Assembly (NCBI GenBank): GCA_001586965.3
Contig: LUCW03001871.1
Coordinates: 65,001-96,362, forward strand
Source of the DNA: Sphaeroforma sirkka
Lineage: Eukaryota; Opisthokonta; Ichthyosporea; Ichthyophonida
Direction of reading: 5' to 3'
Length of the DNA stretch: 31,362 bases
Program-made: the position numbers and the translations under genes
Part shown: in pieces, positions 9,662-19,611 of the stretch
Layout: each line of letters starts with the position of its first letter
How positions within the stretch are numbered: position 1 is the stretch's first letter
The notes under the pieces: generated by a model
Seen by the model: the letters and a program-made list of their open reading frames with translations, nothing else
The model's database searches: none
Told to the model about the DNA's origin: nothing

Positions 9662-9808
9662 AAAATGCAACTAGACGTATACGAACAAACGGTAACATTA
9701 TCGACTAATCAAGAATGGAAATGGCGACTGGTGACAGACTTTCACAAATCGAATGTCATTGATATTCACTGTCCAGAGATTTTCCATCTATATCTATCTC
9801 AGAAGTAG
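9662..9808 (+). pseudogene. Element C reverse transcriptase fragment (N-terminal motif)
   Basis: Frame contains EWKWRLVTDFHKSNVIDIHC, matching the KWRxVxDYRxLNxxTxxDxxP block of Ty3/gypsy RT, including the aspartate neighbourhood before the first catalytic region. It ends at a stop at 9806-9808. Confidence 0.6.
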
Positions 9809-10036
9809 CTGCGAAATTTATGAAGGGGTGTGCGTATTTCAGTGTATGAATCAAAAGGCTGTGTATTGCATAGTATTGGTGAATGAAGATAGCCGTAAGT
9901 ACCTGTAAGACGGTTAAATATCAATGTCGATGTCTTCCTCAAGGTCTGACTGGTAGCTGACCGATGTATTGTAAAGTTGCGGCCTGTCCCAGAATTACAA
10001 ACAGTTCCACGAACTATTAAATATGATGATGATGAT

Positions 10037-10344
10037 GTTTCAGTTGGTGGAACATTCGATACATATCTGTAGAATATAGACCTAGCCTTTGTGTGCTCCT
10101 TAAAGAAGTGAAAATCGAAGTAGGCCAGGATCGAGCCGAAATACGCAAATGTCCCACGAACCATCATTTTGTTGATTATGTTTCAGTTGGTGTATCATTC
10201 GATGAATGTCTGTTGATTGTAGATCAAGCCTTTGCGTGCTCCTTAAAAGAAGTGAAAAACAAAGTAGGCCAGGATCAAGCCGAAATACTCAGATGCGAGT
10301 TCGACATAGATGGCATGTCAGCACCTGATCATCCATATAAATAA
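10037..10344 (+). pseudogene. Element C RT palm/connection fragment with internal tandem duplication
   Basis: Two copies of a ~144-bp segment (starts 10037 and 10180) each encode a form of VSVGxxFDxxL...LKEVKxxVGQDxAEI. The second runs into CEFDIDGMSAPDH, which fits the RT segment GHxIxxxGIxPD after the YxDD motif. Copy 1 has a stop after TYL. The YxDD itself is not seen, so the catalytic core between 9808 and 10037 has decayed. Confidence 0.5.
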
Positions 10345-10817
10345 ATATCTAGGACTAACAGATATCAAATAGCTTCGATAATTCTAATGATTGCGGAAAT
10401 ATATACCGATATACGCTCGAAATAAACACACATTCTACTAAAGGTTGGAGTGAAAGCAAAGCGCTATGAACGTAACAAGCTGACAGTGACTAGTGGTATT
10501 TGGAACAGAACCATAGGCAATGCAATTGAAATAGTTAAAAGTAAGTTAAGAACTTCTGCTTGTCATTTCCGTGTAGAGTACTTTTTGAATACGCAGCCAT
10601 TTAGGCTATAGGTGGAATCGAATACAAAATACTAGAAAATATACATTAGCTGAACACACTATTGAGTAATACTCTTCAGTCCTTAAAAAGGATGAACTAC
10701 CACGGCATATAAGCTCAAGCGATAGTTTGGGTTTGTACTGGCGAGTACTTTGGTTTTGTATAAGGTAGATAATCCGAGGTTTGGATGTATCACATCCCAA
10801 ATTGTGTAAGTGCTAAA

Positions 10818-10925
10818 CGTAAAATGACGCTTACTATTATGGCCCAGTGGTTTGCAGGAATATCGTGTGAGTATTATATATAAAACAGGGGAACCTTATA
10901 CCCAAACGGGTACTGTTTCGTGACT
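10818..10925 (+). pseudogene. Possible RNase H C-terminal relic of element C
   Basis: A short frame with MAQWFAGISCEYYI, a stop, then NRGTLYPN resembles the RWxxxLQEYDFEIxYxPGKxN end of gypsy RNase H. Its location between RT and integrase relics is right, but the match is weak. Confidence 0.25.
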
Positions 10926-11282
10926 AGCGTATATTCAGCAGACATATGAAGTACGTGAGGTTTACATAGCCAATGGTTATGAATTATACGCATTGATCTG
11001 ATGATGAATGTAATATCACGTGTCTGCCCTCGATTAGAGGATATGAGAACAATACAGTTGCAGTAGGATGACTTGCAACAAATCAATACTTACTTGAAAC
11101 TTGTTAAATAAGGCAAAATAATGTCGCTAGGCATACTTGCAAATCAACTCAATCTATCACGCACGGATGCACGACACCTACGGACGCGGGCTACTGCTAA
11201 AGCTGTGACTGTACGCCATACCGTTACATAATAACGTCAGTAATACTATCCGAAAGTGGCAAGACAAAAATGACTATTTACT

Positions 11283-11429
11283 GCACATAATATCACTACG
11301 ATGGGACACATCGGCATCCAGGAATTATACCGATGTTTACCGAAGGCATGCTATTATCTAACAATTACGCAAGACATCAAAGCCCATGTTCAATCATGTT
11401 TAACATGCAAAAGCAAACACATATTTTGA
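11283..11429 (+). pseudogene. Element C integrase H2C2 zinc-binding module
   Basis: The frame reads HNITTMGHIGIQELYRCLP and continues ACYYLTITQDIKAHVQSCLT CKSKH before TGA. This has the spacing of integrase_H2C2: H-x6-H, GHxG, YY, then C-x2-C. It is the clearest relic of element C. Confidence 0.75.
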
Positions 11430-11529
11430 AAACATAACTACCTTCATACGAAATGTTGATGCCTATATTATTCGAACAGACGGTGGTTCATTAACAAGGT
11501 CATTTTCCAACTATAGGTCGCGTAGGAAC

Positions 11530-11793
11530 TTGCAGTCACATTCATGTACTATTGTATACAATATACAAAAGGATTACGGACTGTATATTATAAAAATACC
11601 ACTGCAATATGGATGGGTGCGTAGACTAATTTCTGGCATAGGATTCAATTTTGGTATTGCATTTGAGCACGGATTGCATGCAGCCTTCATGGTCTCGCTG
11701 TCCCAGCATCATCGATGCCATGGGGAATATATCACCCCCACAGATATGAGTGAATACAAAAGTGTTGGAAAATGGGACAACAACAAAATATGA
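11530..11793 (+). pseudogene. Element C integrase core-like relic
   Basis: An 87-codon frame beginning 100 nt after the H2C2 module. KDYGLYIIKIPLQYGWVRRL resembles the core strand segment GYxYILxxVDRFTRWVEA of gypsy integrases, with the first catalytic aspartate not visible. Antisense ORFs across the same interval are shadows. Confidence 0.4.
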
Positions 11794-12817
11794 CAGCTGA
11801 AAATACCCCCTCCCCTGCGCCCTTGATCGACCGAAATGTAAAAATTTGGAACGGAAAATGCGTATGATAGTAGATAGTTTTAACCTGCACAGTGTACACT
11901 TGTGAGGATCCATTGGTAATTCGTATATGGGGAGGACTCGAGACGATATGTATCTTCCCCTGTCTGTAATACAAAGAGGAGTGGTCCACCAATATGAGAC
12001 AAATTCGGAGTACTTCATGTACCCCCAGATCACAGATATGCACTTTTCGAATAATATATGAAAAATACTCTCTAAAAGTTCTATAAATGGAAAGTTCCGG
12101 CAAAAGTCTAGACCATATTAATCAAGCCCTGCCCGACCACCAGCGTTGAAGCGCTTCATTCTAGCATTCTGCCAGCGGGGCTCGACAATGGGGTGAAATA
12201 TACGGTCTGTAGTATCAAATGAAATGAGGAGTAGATTATCATGCGGCGACGTGAAATTGGTGACGTTTGACAAGCTATGAATGGTATGTCGTAGAAAATA
12301 GGGAATACTGTATTTAAGTCATACACAGGAAAAGGAGGTAAAAGAAAGTTGGTTGAGATACAGACACTGTGATACGACAGGGATCGAATGTTTAAATATT
12401 GCCAATTTTTGTAAAGACCTCGTTGTTGTCGTACACTAACATTTTGACTTGCGCTATGAGTCATCAAAATTACAGATAGGTACAAAAAAAAACTATTTTC
12501 AACACAAATCGACATGTATACAATCCCACTAACGCTAGCTTTCAAACGCATTCGTTCACTTGTGTAGAGTTGAAATTTTGAGTAAACACATGTATAAGAA
12601 TAGACAATATGTTACCGCTTCTGACCGGTCTGTTTATATACGCAGAATTTGCAAGCATACAAGGTAGCACTATCGACATAGACCTCGCGATGCTTATACA
12701 CAAATGTCTTCCGTGAGAACGACTGCTATGAACATGAAATAGACGTTTGGCGAAAATTATAGGAAGGGTGACAATATGCTATCTGTATCTCAAGCTTATC
12801 GAGTTAGTTTCATAATC

Positions 12818-12902
12818 TTATCTTCCCTTAATCTTCTCAGAACCTTTCCAACGAATGTCAAGCCTGATGCGCATGTAGACATAAAAATTTACCCCAAATA
12901 TA
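12818..12902 (-). repeat. Inverted repeat arm, partner at 14028-14110
   Basis: Read on the - strand, ATTTGGGGTAAATTTTTATG and the following ~55 nt match the + strand at 14028-14110 with about 85% identity by eye (shared ATGTCTACATG, GCATCAGGCTT, CGTTGGA, AGGTTCTG). Similarity fades beyond. The arms are about 1.1 kb apart. Confidence 0.7.
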
Positions 12903-14027
12903 AATAAAAATTTGTAGCGAGGCTCGTCATAATGCTCGTGACGTTGTGGTGGCTATATCAGCGTGCAAAAAGAATTATGTAAGAGACTCGTTATACAAGA
13001 TATTAAGAAGGCGGTACGAGGCTACAATCTCAATGAAGCACGCATGATGATGGACCTTTTATACTCGCGCCGCAAGATGCCGAACAACAAACCGCATATA
13101 TGAGAGACTACAGGCCTTAGACATATTTGTATAGCAAGCAACCTCTTAGATTTGCAAAAAATCGTTCTAGTTGGTTCACTCCTGATAAATGATTCAGTTT
13201 CTTAATCGCAACAACCAAAAATAAGTGTGCTCCTATGCGAGTCACGGCTGATGCTTAAGAGCATCATATGATCAAGGAAGTAGCAGAGAAGTCGAAATAA
13301 GACAGTGTCGCTGTGTTAGAATATCCTACAGAAGCTTTCTTATACTTCACCCTAGTCATTCTAAGGAATTAAATACTAGCTCAAACACCCTAGGTTTAAA
13401 CCAACCCTCCTCCCTCATCAACTCTTGGGAGTCGAATAAGAATTTAACTCAACTTTCGGGGGTTAGCTAAGAACTTGATTAGCTATCGGGAGTGAGCTAA
13501 CTCTAATCATTTCTATACGTTGAGGAGATTTCTTGCCGTAAATATGGTCTGAGACATGTCGCGTGTTTGCTGGTATGTACGGGGCATTCCAGAATCATAA
13601 ACGCTAATATAAACTAGTACATATTTGGATTCATTCACATACACTTGTATGTATACATTCAAAGTATGAATGTATTCAGATGATGACCAGCAAACACACA
13701 TGCACGAGCGCTGGTAGATTTACTTGGACGTGTACATGTATCGTAGCTGTACAATTGGAATGATTTCACTCAATGCATGTAGACATCCATTAAGCTTCCT
13801 GGCTAGTAGATCCTCTGCTGGGTAGATCCTCTGCGTATGAACCTAACTACATCCTTCGTTCACAGTGCAAATCCAAAGCGATTGGAGTTATACGTTAATT
13901 TAAGAAGCATATAGTGGTTACAGGATTATAATAATAGTACTATATACGCAAGAGAATATAGACTTAACTTTGTTAGCAGTATAAATGCATATAGAGATAC
14001 TATAGGTGCAAATTTCTTCTTCTTCAA

Positions 14028-14110
14028 TTTGGGGTAAATCATTATGTCTACATGTGCATCAGGCTTTATATCCGTTGGAGAGGTTCTGGGAAGATTGAAG
14101 GGAAATTGCG
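14028..14110 (+). repeat. Inverted repeat arm, partner at 12818-12902
   Basis: Second arm of the pair. Both arms may be the remains of one small repeat family inserted in opposite orientation, because the interior does not look like a transposon with a transposase gene. Confidence 0.7.
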
Positions 14111-16368
14111 ATTATCGAACTGCCGAATTGAATTAACCCATAGAAGACGTATGTTCTCGAATTTCAAATTAGTGCATTGTCTAGTCTGTACAACAGCAAC
14201 AACCCCTAGGATATGTCGATGTATCATGTACCAATATGTCCGTTTGCTTATATAGAATAAGAACTGTATAGGAAGATCAATGTTTAATCATAGAAACAGT
14301 TCTTAAAATACCCGATTTACCCATATACGATACAGATACATAGAAATATACGTATATAGGAACACCAATGGGTTAGCAAATATGTCGATGGAACTACGGA
14401 AAAAGAAATGAAATACTGGGGATGCCGACTCTGTAGCGCCATGGACATGAAATTTGTAATAGCGCTTAATTGCAGGTTACAAAAGCATCCGGATGAAAAA
14501 CGAATCAAATATTTAGTAGTCTTGTTTTAATAAAAGGCACGTGGCTCGAGTACCACATATTTGAATGGATATATTTGGATGGAAATCAACTATCTGCCAA
14601 ACTCACGGAAATTGATGCACTTATTAGAAACTTCTTTCGAGAGCGATTAACAAGGTATTATAAACGGTATATACCACTGAGAGCAATTTAAAAAAACCAA
14701 GCCCATATGTGGCTATTATAAAATATCTAGAGAGCGAGATGTAGATGATACATACCACTGGGAGCAATAAAAACATGTTCAGAATTAAATCGAACGTGTT
14801 CATTAGAATAGAAGTATACACCGATATGGTCGGTTCTAACACCAAACAATATTACGAATATATGCGACTAAATAAAGATTTTGTAAGAGATTAACAAGGC
14901 GAAATAGTATCAAAAAGTTGATGCAGTCGCAGCCTGCTGTGTACTTTCTGCTAACCACATACATCCACCACAACCAACATGATCAAAAACCTCAATACCT
15001 GCCCTCCACAGAGACATATCAACAGACTCGGCAAAAGAATATTGGGCAAGATTGAGTAATAAATTTATACAAATATTTTTACTTCCATAGTTTGCACCAA
15101 ACAACTAACCTAAAAAAATGTCGATTTGTACAGGAAAACTAATCAATTGGAACTGGAGTTTATACAATTTGATCGCGTAATTATAAAATTTATCTGTAAA
15201 TTCGTATGCAAAAGTAGTGACTTTTACGAGTAGAATATGTACATTTATTAAAGTATTCCCTCTTCAATCAAAGACTAAAAAATGTGGTAAATATATGAAG
15301 GATGGAACACCAAACCTTACAAACTTAATCTTCCATCTACGGGGCTAAACGTAGATCCTGATTGTGCGCATATTAATCAATCCATTCGTGCTGGTATGGT
15401 GTATTCGACATTATTGCCGTCACTACACAGTGACGGAAACAACAAAAGCGGCTGATAATTTCTTCTAACTTCCCGCAATCGTGTAACAACTGACCGATTT
15501 CTTGACACATGATCGTATATATAAAGAAGTCAGGGCCAATCCAGGGTTTAACTGCACTTCTCCCGCTCGTGATCATTAACCTTGAAGTCCAGATAGTGAG
15601 AGTGCGCTTTTTAAGCAAAAATTAAGTTCAAGTCCAAGTCAGAGCCAGCAAAAACACCACCGTTGACCTATGTCTCGATATAGTTACCACCATTACCACC
15701 TTTGCTAAAACACCCTTTTACTACGTTTTAAACCTGAAGGGACTCAGCATATTATTTCTTGAGATTCATGGAAAGACACAGAAGCGACATGCAAAATATA
15801 TATTCTAGGAACCGGACAAGTCAACAATATGAGACTAACGAAATGAAGACAAAAAAATAAGACCAACACAAGAGGGCTGGGTGTCCCAGAACGATGAGGC
15901 TCGTCAACTTTCAGTGGTCATCGTCCTCTTCTTGTTTGGTACATCACAACCGAGATGATTTGAATAACATTCGCTGCTGTGTGATATAAACATCTCAGCC
16001 AGCAAGCCGAAGGTGAAGCTTGGGTGCAAGGCTTCCATAATAAACTGCCACGGACAAAAAGACGCTTCTAACAGAATGATGATATCTACCAGGATATGAC
16101 TTGTACTTTCGTGTGCTGCTGTCTGGATCAGGACGTAGATGATAGGAATGTCACGAAGGTTCTCTGACTGTTCACACTTTGAATATCTTTATGAATGCCC
16201 TGCTGTTGCCGGAAAGTGACCTGAATATACCATCCGCATTTGCCATCAAGAGACCACGCGATTTACTAAGACGAACCATGTCGTTCGTGAGCACAATATT
16301 ATTGCTGAGCACAGTAACAATGTGCTATCAACTTCGTACGGGAATACTCTGAAGCTGACACTCAAACC

Positions 16369-16437
16369 GCTCAAACGTAGCGGCATCAACAATTCGATGG
16401 CGCTCAAACGTAGCGGCATCAACAATTCGATGGCGCT
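16369..16437. repeat. 33-bp perfect tandem duplication
   Basis: CGCTCAAACGTAGCGGCATC plus AACAATTCGATGG occurs twice without change. As 33 is a multiple of 3, frames on both strands stay open (KRSGINNSMAL twice on +; LSAIELLMPLR twice on -). Confidence 0.9.
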
Positions 16438-16840
16438 CAAAAGCAAACTGTAGAGATTGTCGCTCAGACTACCAGGCACCTGGAACCGAGCGTTGGCAAA
16501 GCATACATGAAAGAGAAGCAGAAGAAGAAAAAAGTGTAGAAAAGTATACGAATAACTTGGAGACTTATATTCCGAAGTCTCCAAAGAAGTCATATAGAAG
16601 ACCTGAAAAGACCTTTTAAGGGTGCTTACTGATCCCAGTCCAGTTTAAGCACTGGAAGCTGACTCGGATTTTGACAAGTATAAGAGCATCATAATCTATT
16701 CAGTGTCAACAACATAAAATCTATACGCCACTTGTATATGAGGCGGACCTATAAACCAGAACAATGGACAAGAAGCCATTGTTGCAACCAACAGTCCAAC
16801 AGCGACCTGGCTCAGTCTATATCAGGAGCGGTGGTAGTGG

Positions 16841-17086
16841 TGTAGTAAGTATACGCGAGATAACTGTATCTCAACGTTCTCCCTCCTCAGGGAGGGGGGA
16901 CGTTGTTCATTTATTAGTAATTATAAACAGTAATCCTAAAATGACTGACTCTTAAATGAGTCATTAGTCATGTGCTGTAAAACCAGCAAAACCCTAAAAC
17001 CCAGTTTATCAGATTATTCTGATAAACTGTAAAACTTGTAATAAACCTAAACTAATCAAATAAATCTAAGTAGTATTCTGACCACA
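16841..17086 (-). repeat. Element A 3' LTR, 246 bp, probably truncated
   Basis: Read on the - strand it starts TGTGGTCAGAATAC and ends CTTACTACA, so it has TGT...ACA termini. The same sequence opens the other LTR copies at 23170, 23483 and 30130, but there it continues for more than 1 kb. Either this copy is cut short, or the true LTR is only 246 bp and the rest is leader. I prefer truncation because a TATA-like box sits about 1 kb into the long copies. Confidence 0.7.
16873..17028. other. Three consecutive hairpins at the LTR 5' end
   Basis: Stem-loops: AACGTTCTCCC.../GACGTT (16873-16904), TGACTCTTAAATGAGTCA (within 16942-16970), and a 26-nt perfect inverted repeat AGTTTATCAGA-TTAT-TCTGATAAACT split around four bases (17003-17028). 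All four LTR copies in the window keep them. In the first hairpin the pyrimidine arm reads CTCCCTCC in A and CTCCTCC in B, with the purine arm changed in length as well. Confidence 0.75.
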
Positions 17087-17100
17087 ACCCCCCCAAACTG
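17087..17100 (-). promoter_or_regulatory. Polypurine tract of element A
   Basis: On the - strand CAGTTTGGGGGGGT directly precedes the TGTGGT start of the 3' LTR, the position where plus-strand DNA synthesis is primed. In B the same place (30121-30129) has lost the G run. Confidence 0.6.
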
Positions 17101-17157
17101 AAGCACTGAACAAAGCAGTGTGCCAGTTTCAGAGATGATAAGAATAACATAGTACCG

Positions 17158-17292
17158 TATGTGCTGGCATTATCCTCGAGAGCTAGAGCATTGTGCTGGC
17201 ATTTATCCTCGAGAGCTAGAGCATTGTGCTGGCATTTATCCTCAGAGAGCTAGAGCATTGTGCTGGCATTTTACCTCAGAGAGCTAGAGGAC
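17158..17292. repeat. Four ~34-bp minisatellite units, 3' region of element A
   Basis: Units contain TGTGCTGGCATTTATCCTC followed by GAGAGCTAGAGCAT. The core CTCGAGAGCTAGAG is nearly palindromic and matches the core of the second array at 17515-17712. Confidence 0.85.
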
Positions 17293-17514
17293 CCGATGTA
17301 TACGTCTCGAGCGACCGGTCGTGTTTGAATTCTTGCAGCTACTGTTCATCTGTGTCAGCATATAGGAGTTTGGCAAGTACAATATAGGACTGTATTTGTG
17401 TCGGAGAAAAACTGCCAGTGGCAGAAACCGTGCAAACCATTAACCCGCTGTTTCAAAACAATGCCCAAGGAGTTGCTTGATTGATTTCGCTGTGTTATAC
17501 TCCGAAGCAAGAGT

Positions 17515-17712
17515 GGCTCATTTAACCTCGCGAGCTTGAGCCGCTGACGATTTTCCCTCGCGAGCTCGAGTGCTAACCGTTTATTCTCGCGAGCTCGAGT
17601 GGCTGGTTTATACTCGGGAGCTAGAGTCGCTGCTTTTTATACTCAAGAGCTCGAGTGGCTGGTTTATACTCGGGAGCTAGAGTTGCTGGTTTATGCTCCA
17701 GAGCTTGAGCTC
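17515..17712. repeat. About seven ~32-bp units with CTCGCGAGCTCGAG core, 3' region of element A
   Basis: Each unit joins a palindromic core (CTCGCGAGCTCGAG, CTCGGGAGCTAGAG or CTCAAGAGCTCGAG) to TGGCTGGTTTATA. The array begins right after the integrase ORF stop and is shared with B at about 29455-29705. Confidence 0.85.
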
Positions 17713-17748
17713 GATATCCGAGAACAAAGTTATATTGAAGATAAAGTA

Positions 17749-19611
17749 TTAGAACTGTGCATGTTGGCGCTTATGTGTCCGTGTCTGCGAAGCTTTGTAG
17801 TAGGCCGCGATATCGTTGGCATCATCAAAAGCTTCTGCTGTTTCCCACGTTGGTTCGCCTTCTCGCCATCTCACCAGGTATTCTAATTTCCCCGTCTCAT
17901 CGTTCGTACGATGTGTGATAATATGGCGAAACTGAACCCCTCCTTCGGTCCATAAGTCTTCGTTAATTGGTGGGTCTTTGCGTCTATGCACTAAACGGAG
18001 GAGTTCCACCCGTACCGGTTTGTTCTTGAATTCTGGTGGGGCGGAACCATCCTTGTTCGCTAACTCGTAGCGTTGGCCGTGTCTAGCTTTGACTACATAT
18101 GGTCCAAACAATGGCCGCATAGCCTTCGTTGTTCGGCCTTCTGATCGTACCATGACCACATCTCCTTCGTCGAAATGTACCAAGTCGTGAGCATGCAGGC
18201 GGTCAAATGTCGTCGTAAGCTTGCCTGTATACTTCTTGGTAATGTGGTGGAGGGTCGGCAATATAGTGTCCTGTAACTGGTCTAATCGTTGTGCCCAGGT
18301 GTCATTCGTCATTGGCTGAGAATCCGGTAACTCGTCCGTGAAATCGGCGAACGGAACATGGCGGCGGCCAAAGTACACGCTAAACGGTGCACTCCTATGG
18401 CGACGGGATATCCGAAGGTTCTGGTATAGCATCGTAAACGGAAGGCGTTCGTCCCATCGAAGGGGAACTGCCTCACAGCATTGTCGAATAGAACGTGTAA
18501 TCTCCTTGTGACGTCGTTCTGCCGCGCCCAGCACTTGGGGTCGATATGGTGGAGACACCTTATGTAGCATCCCCACTTCCTGGACCAGAAGCTCCACTAA
18601 CTTGTTGGTGAACTCCTGCCCCATGTCTGTTTGGATTTTACGGGGGAAGCCATGTTCGCCAAAAATCTCTATGAGTGTCTGTGTCGTGGTTTCCTTTGTC
18701 TTGTCCGGTGTGGCTCGAAGGATAGAATAGCCTGTGGCGATGGCTAAGACGTGAAGAATATAATTGTTCTTGCGTCTGGACTCCAGTGGCATCGGAATGT
18801 AGTCCACTTGAATATGGTCCCACGGGTAGCGTGCATCGATGCTAATCATCGGGTGGAAACCTTTACGAAGTGTGTCCTGTCCCAAACATGTGCCACATTG
18901 CCGCTTAACCTCCGTGGCTAACTCAAGTGCCCCTGGCCAAACGTAGCCGTTCTGACGAAGTTGTTGGACTGTGTCCGCCGCCCCATGATGTCCTTGTTCG
19001 TGTTGCGCTTGCGTGAGTTGCGTACGACGCTGTTTCTCCGTCGGACTCGCTTGTGCAAACGCCGGTTGACCCTCTGCATCTGCCAGTGCCACTGAGATTT
19101 CTCGCGCTGTGTCTAAGCACATGACATATTTTGTATGCTTTGGTTCTGCATAACCAAGTCGCTGTGAAAACAGCGGGTTCAGTTTGAATCCATTGGGAGG
19201 ACCCACCCGTGCTACTACGGTATGACCCCACGATGTCTTCCCACATGCGTACTTAGCGTACTTGAGGAACGTGTGTGGTGTCCGTGGTACCAGCACCGGT
19301 TCTGTCTGCAATAACTGCTGGAACAGGTCGAACCATGGTGCTCTTGGTACCCATGGTAGACATACTGTGGCCCGTGCGCCGTCGGCTCGTATTTTGCGTA
19401 ACATCCTGTGTATCTGTTCCCAAGGCGGGCTCATCCATCCATCGACTATCGACCAGTCGTGGGCAAACGCTCCTTCCCCATCATCCTTCGTCCAGAACCG
19501 AGGAAGCTGAGCATTGGTTGGGTCCGCCAGAACATCTATGTCATTCGGTCCAAAGTGTTGTTGCGCTTGTTCAAAGTAACTAGGGAATAACTGCCAGCCG
19601 TCTGTATACAT
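17749..19611 (-). CDS. Element A pol 3' ORF: Dam-like domain, integrase, chromodomain (620 codons)
   Basis: Intact. Residues 21-135 form an extra domain with LPRFWTKDDGEGAFAHDW, SPPW (61-64) and CLPWVPRAPWFDLF; this resembles the (N/D)PPW-type adenine methyltransferase-like domain of DIRS retroelements. The integrase has an H2C2 zinc site (H204/H208, C239/C242) and catalytic D270, D329 and E365, a DD35E spacing, so it is potentially active. A GPY module follows (LFGPYVVK, 501-508), then a C-terminal chromodomain (561-607, EYLVRWREGEPTWET), which in chromoviruses steers insertion to marked chromatin. The ATG overlaps the RNase H stop as TAATG, but homology with B's 5' half shows that the protein originally continued from RNase H in another frame, so this ATG may be an accident. 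Confidence 0.9.
   Translation of the reverse strand: MYTDGWQLFPSYFEQAQQHFGPNDIDVLADPTNAQLPRFWTKDDGEGAFAHDWSIVDGWMSPPWEQIHRMLRKIRADGARATVCLPWVPRAPWFDLFQQLLQTEPVLVPRTPHTFLKYAKYACGKTSWGHTVVARVGPPNGFKLNPLFSQRLGYAEPKHTKYVMCLDTAREISVALADAEGQPAFAQASPTEKQRRTQLTQAQHEQGHHGAADTVQQLRQNGYVWPGALELATEVKRQCGTCLGQDTLRKGFHPMISIDARYPWDHIQVDYIPMPLESRRKNNYILHVLAIATGYSILRATPDKTKETTTQTLIEIFGEHGFPRKIQTDMGQEFTNKLVELLVQEVGMLHKVSPPYRPQVLGAAERRHKEITRSIRQCCEAVPLRWDERLPFTMLYQNLRISRRHRSAPFSVYFGRRHVPFADFTDELPDSQPMTNDTWAQRLDQLQDTILPTLHHITKKYTGKLTTTFDRLHAHDLVHFDEGDVVMVRSEGRTTKAMRPLFGPYVVKARHGQRYELANKDGSAPPEFKNKPVRVELLRLVHRRKDPPINEDLWTEGGVQFRHIITHRTNDETGKLEYLVRWREGEPTWETAEAFDDANDIAAYYKASQTRTHKRQHAQF

Larger units (their letters stand above)
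8744..11800 (+). mobile_element. Element C: decayed Ty3/gypsy-like LTR retrotransposon, no LTR recognised
   Basis: Five short coding relics occur in the order and approximate spacing of a gypsy gag-pol: a Cys-His nucleocapsid-like knuckle (8744-8998), a protease-like stretch (9126-9469), RT (9662-9808 and 10037-10344) and an integrase zinc module plus core relic (11283-11793). Stops and frameshifts separate them. The spacing between the RT KWRLVTDF motif and the DIDGMSAPD motif is about 195 codons, or 147 after removing a 48-codon tandem duplication, close to what intact RTs show. It is a different family from elements A and B. Confidence 0.65.
11800..16840. other. AT-rich region with no identified gene
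   Basis: About 5 kb in which no ORF exceeds ~135 codons and none shows a family I can name. It holds an inverted repeat pair (about 12818-12902 and 14028-14110), a 33-bp tandem duplication (16369-16437), a short hairpin at 15418-15437 and a few coding-like fragments without a motif: 12904-13030, 13004-13100, 14540-14692 and 16165-16448. The last two look like relics of mobile-element proteins, but I could not assign them. Confidence 0.5.

Noticed and set aside
11626..12103. Two - strand ORFs of 123-135 codons
   Set aside because: They overlap the element C integrase relic on +, overlap each other, and show no recognisable domain.
12156..12551. 131-codon ORF on the - strand
   Set aside because: AT-rich, leucine/serine/phenylalanine-rich, no motif and no neighbouring exon or promoter I could identify.
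14398..14520. FLYWCH/MULE-type zinc finger
   Set aside because: YWGCRLCS and KHPDEK are suggestive, but the frame is short, broken and the usual second half of the motif is missing.
16246..16593. 115-codon - strand ORF with a hydrophobic stretch near the N-terminus that looks like a signal peptide
   Set aside because: It depends on a 33-bp tandem duplication that keeps any frame open, and no homologous family is recognisable.
19262..19583. + strand ORFs of 82-102 codons
   Set aside because: Antisense shadows of the 620-codon element A ORF.
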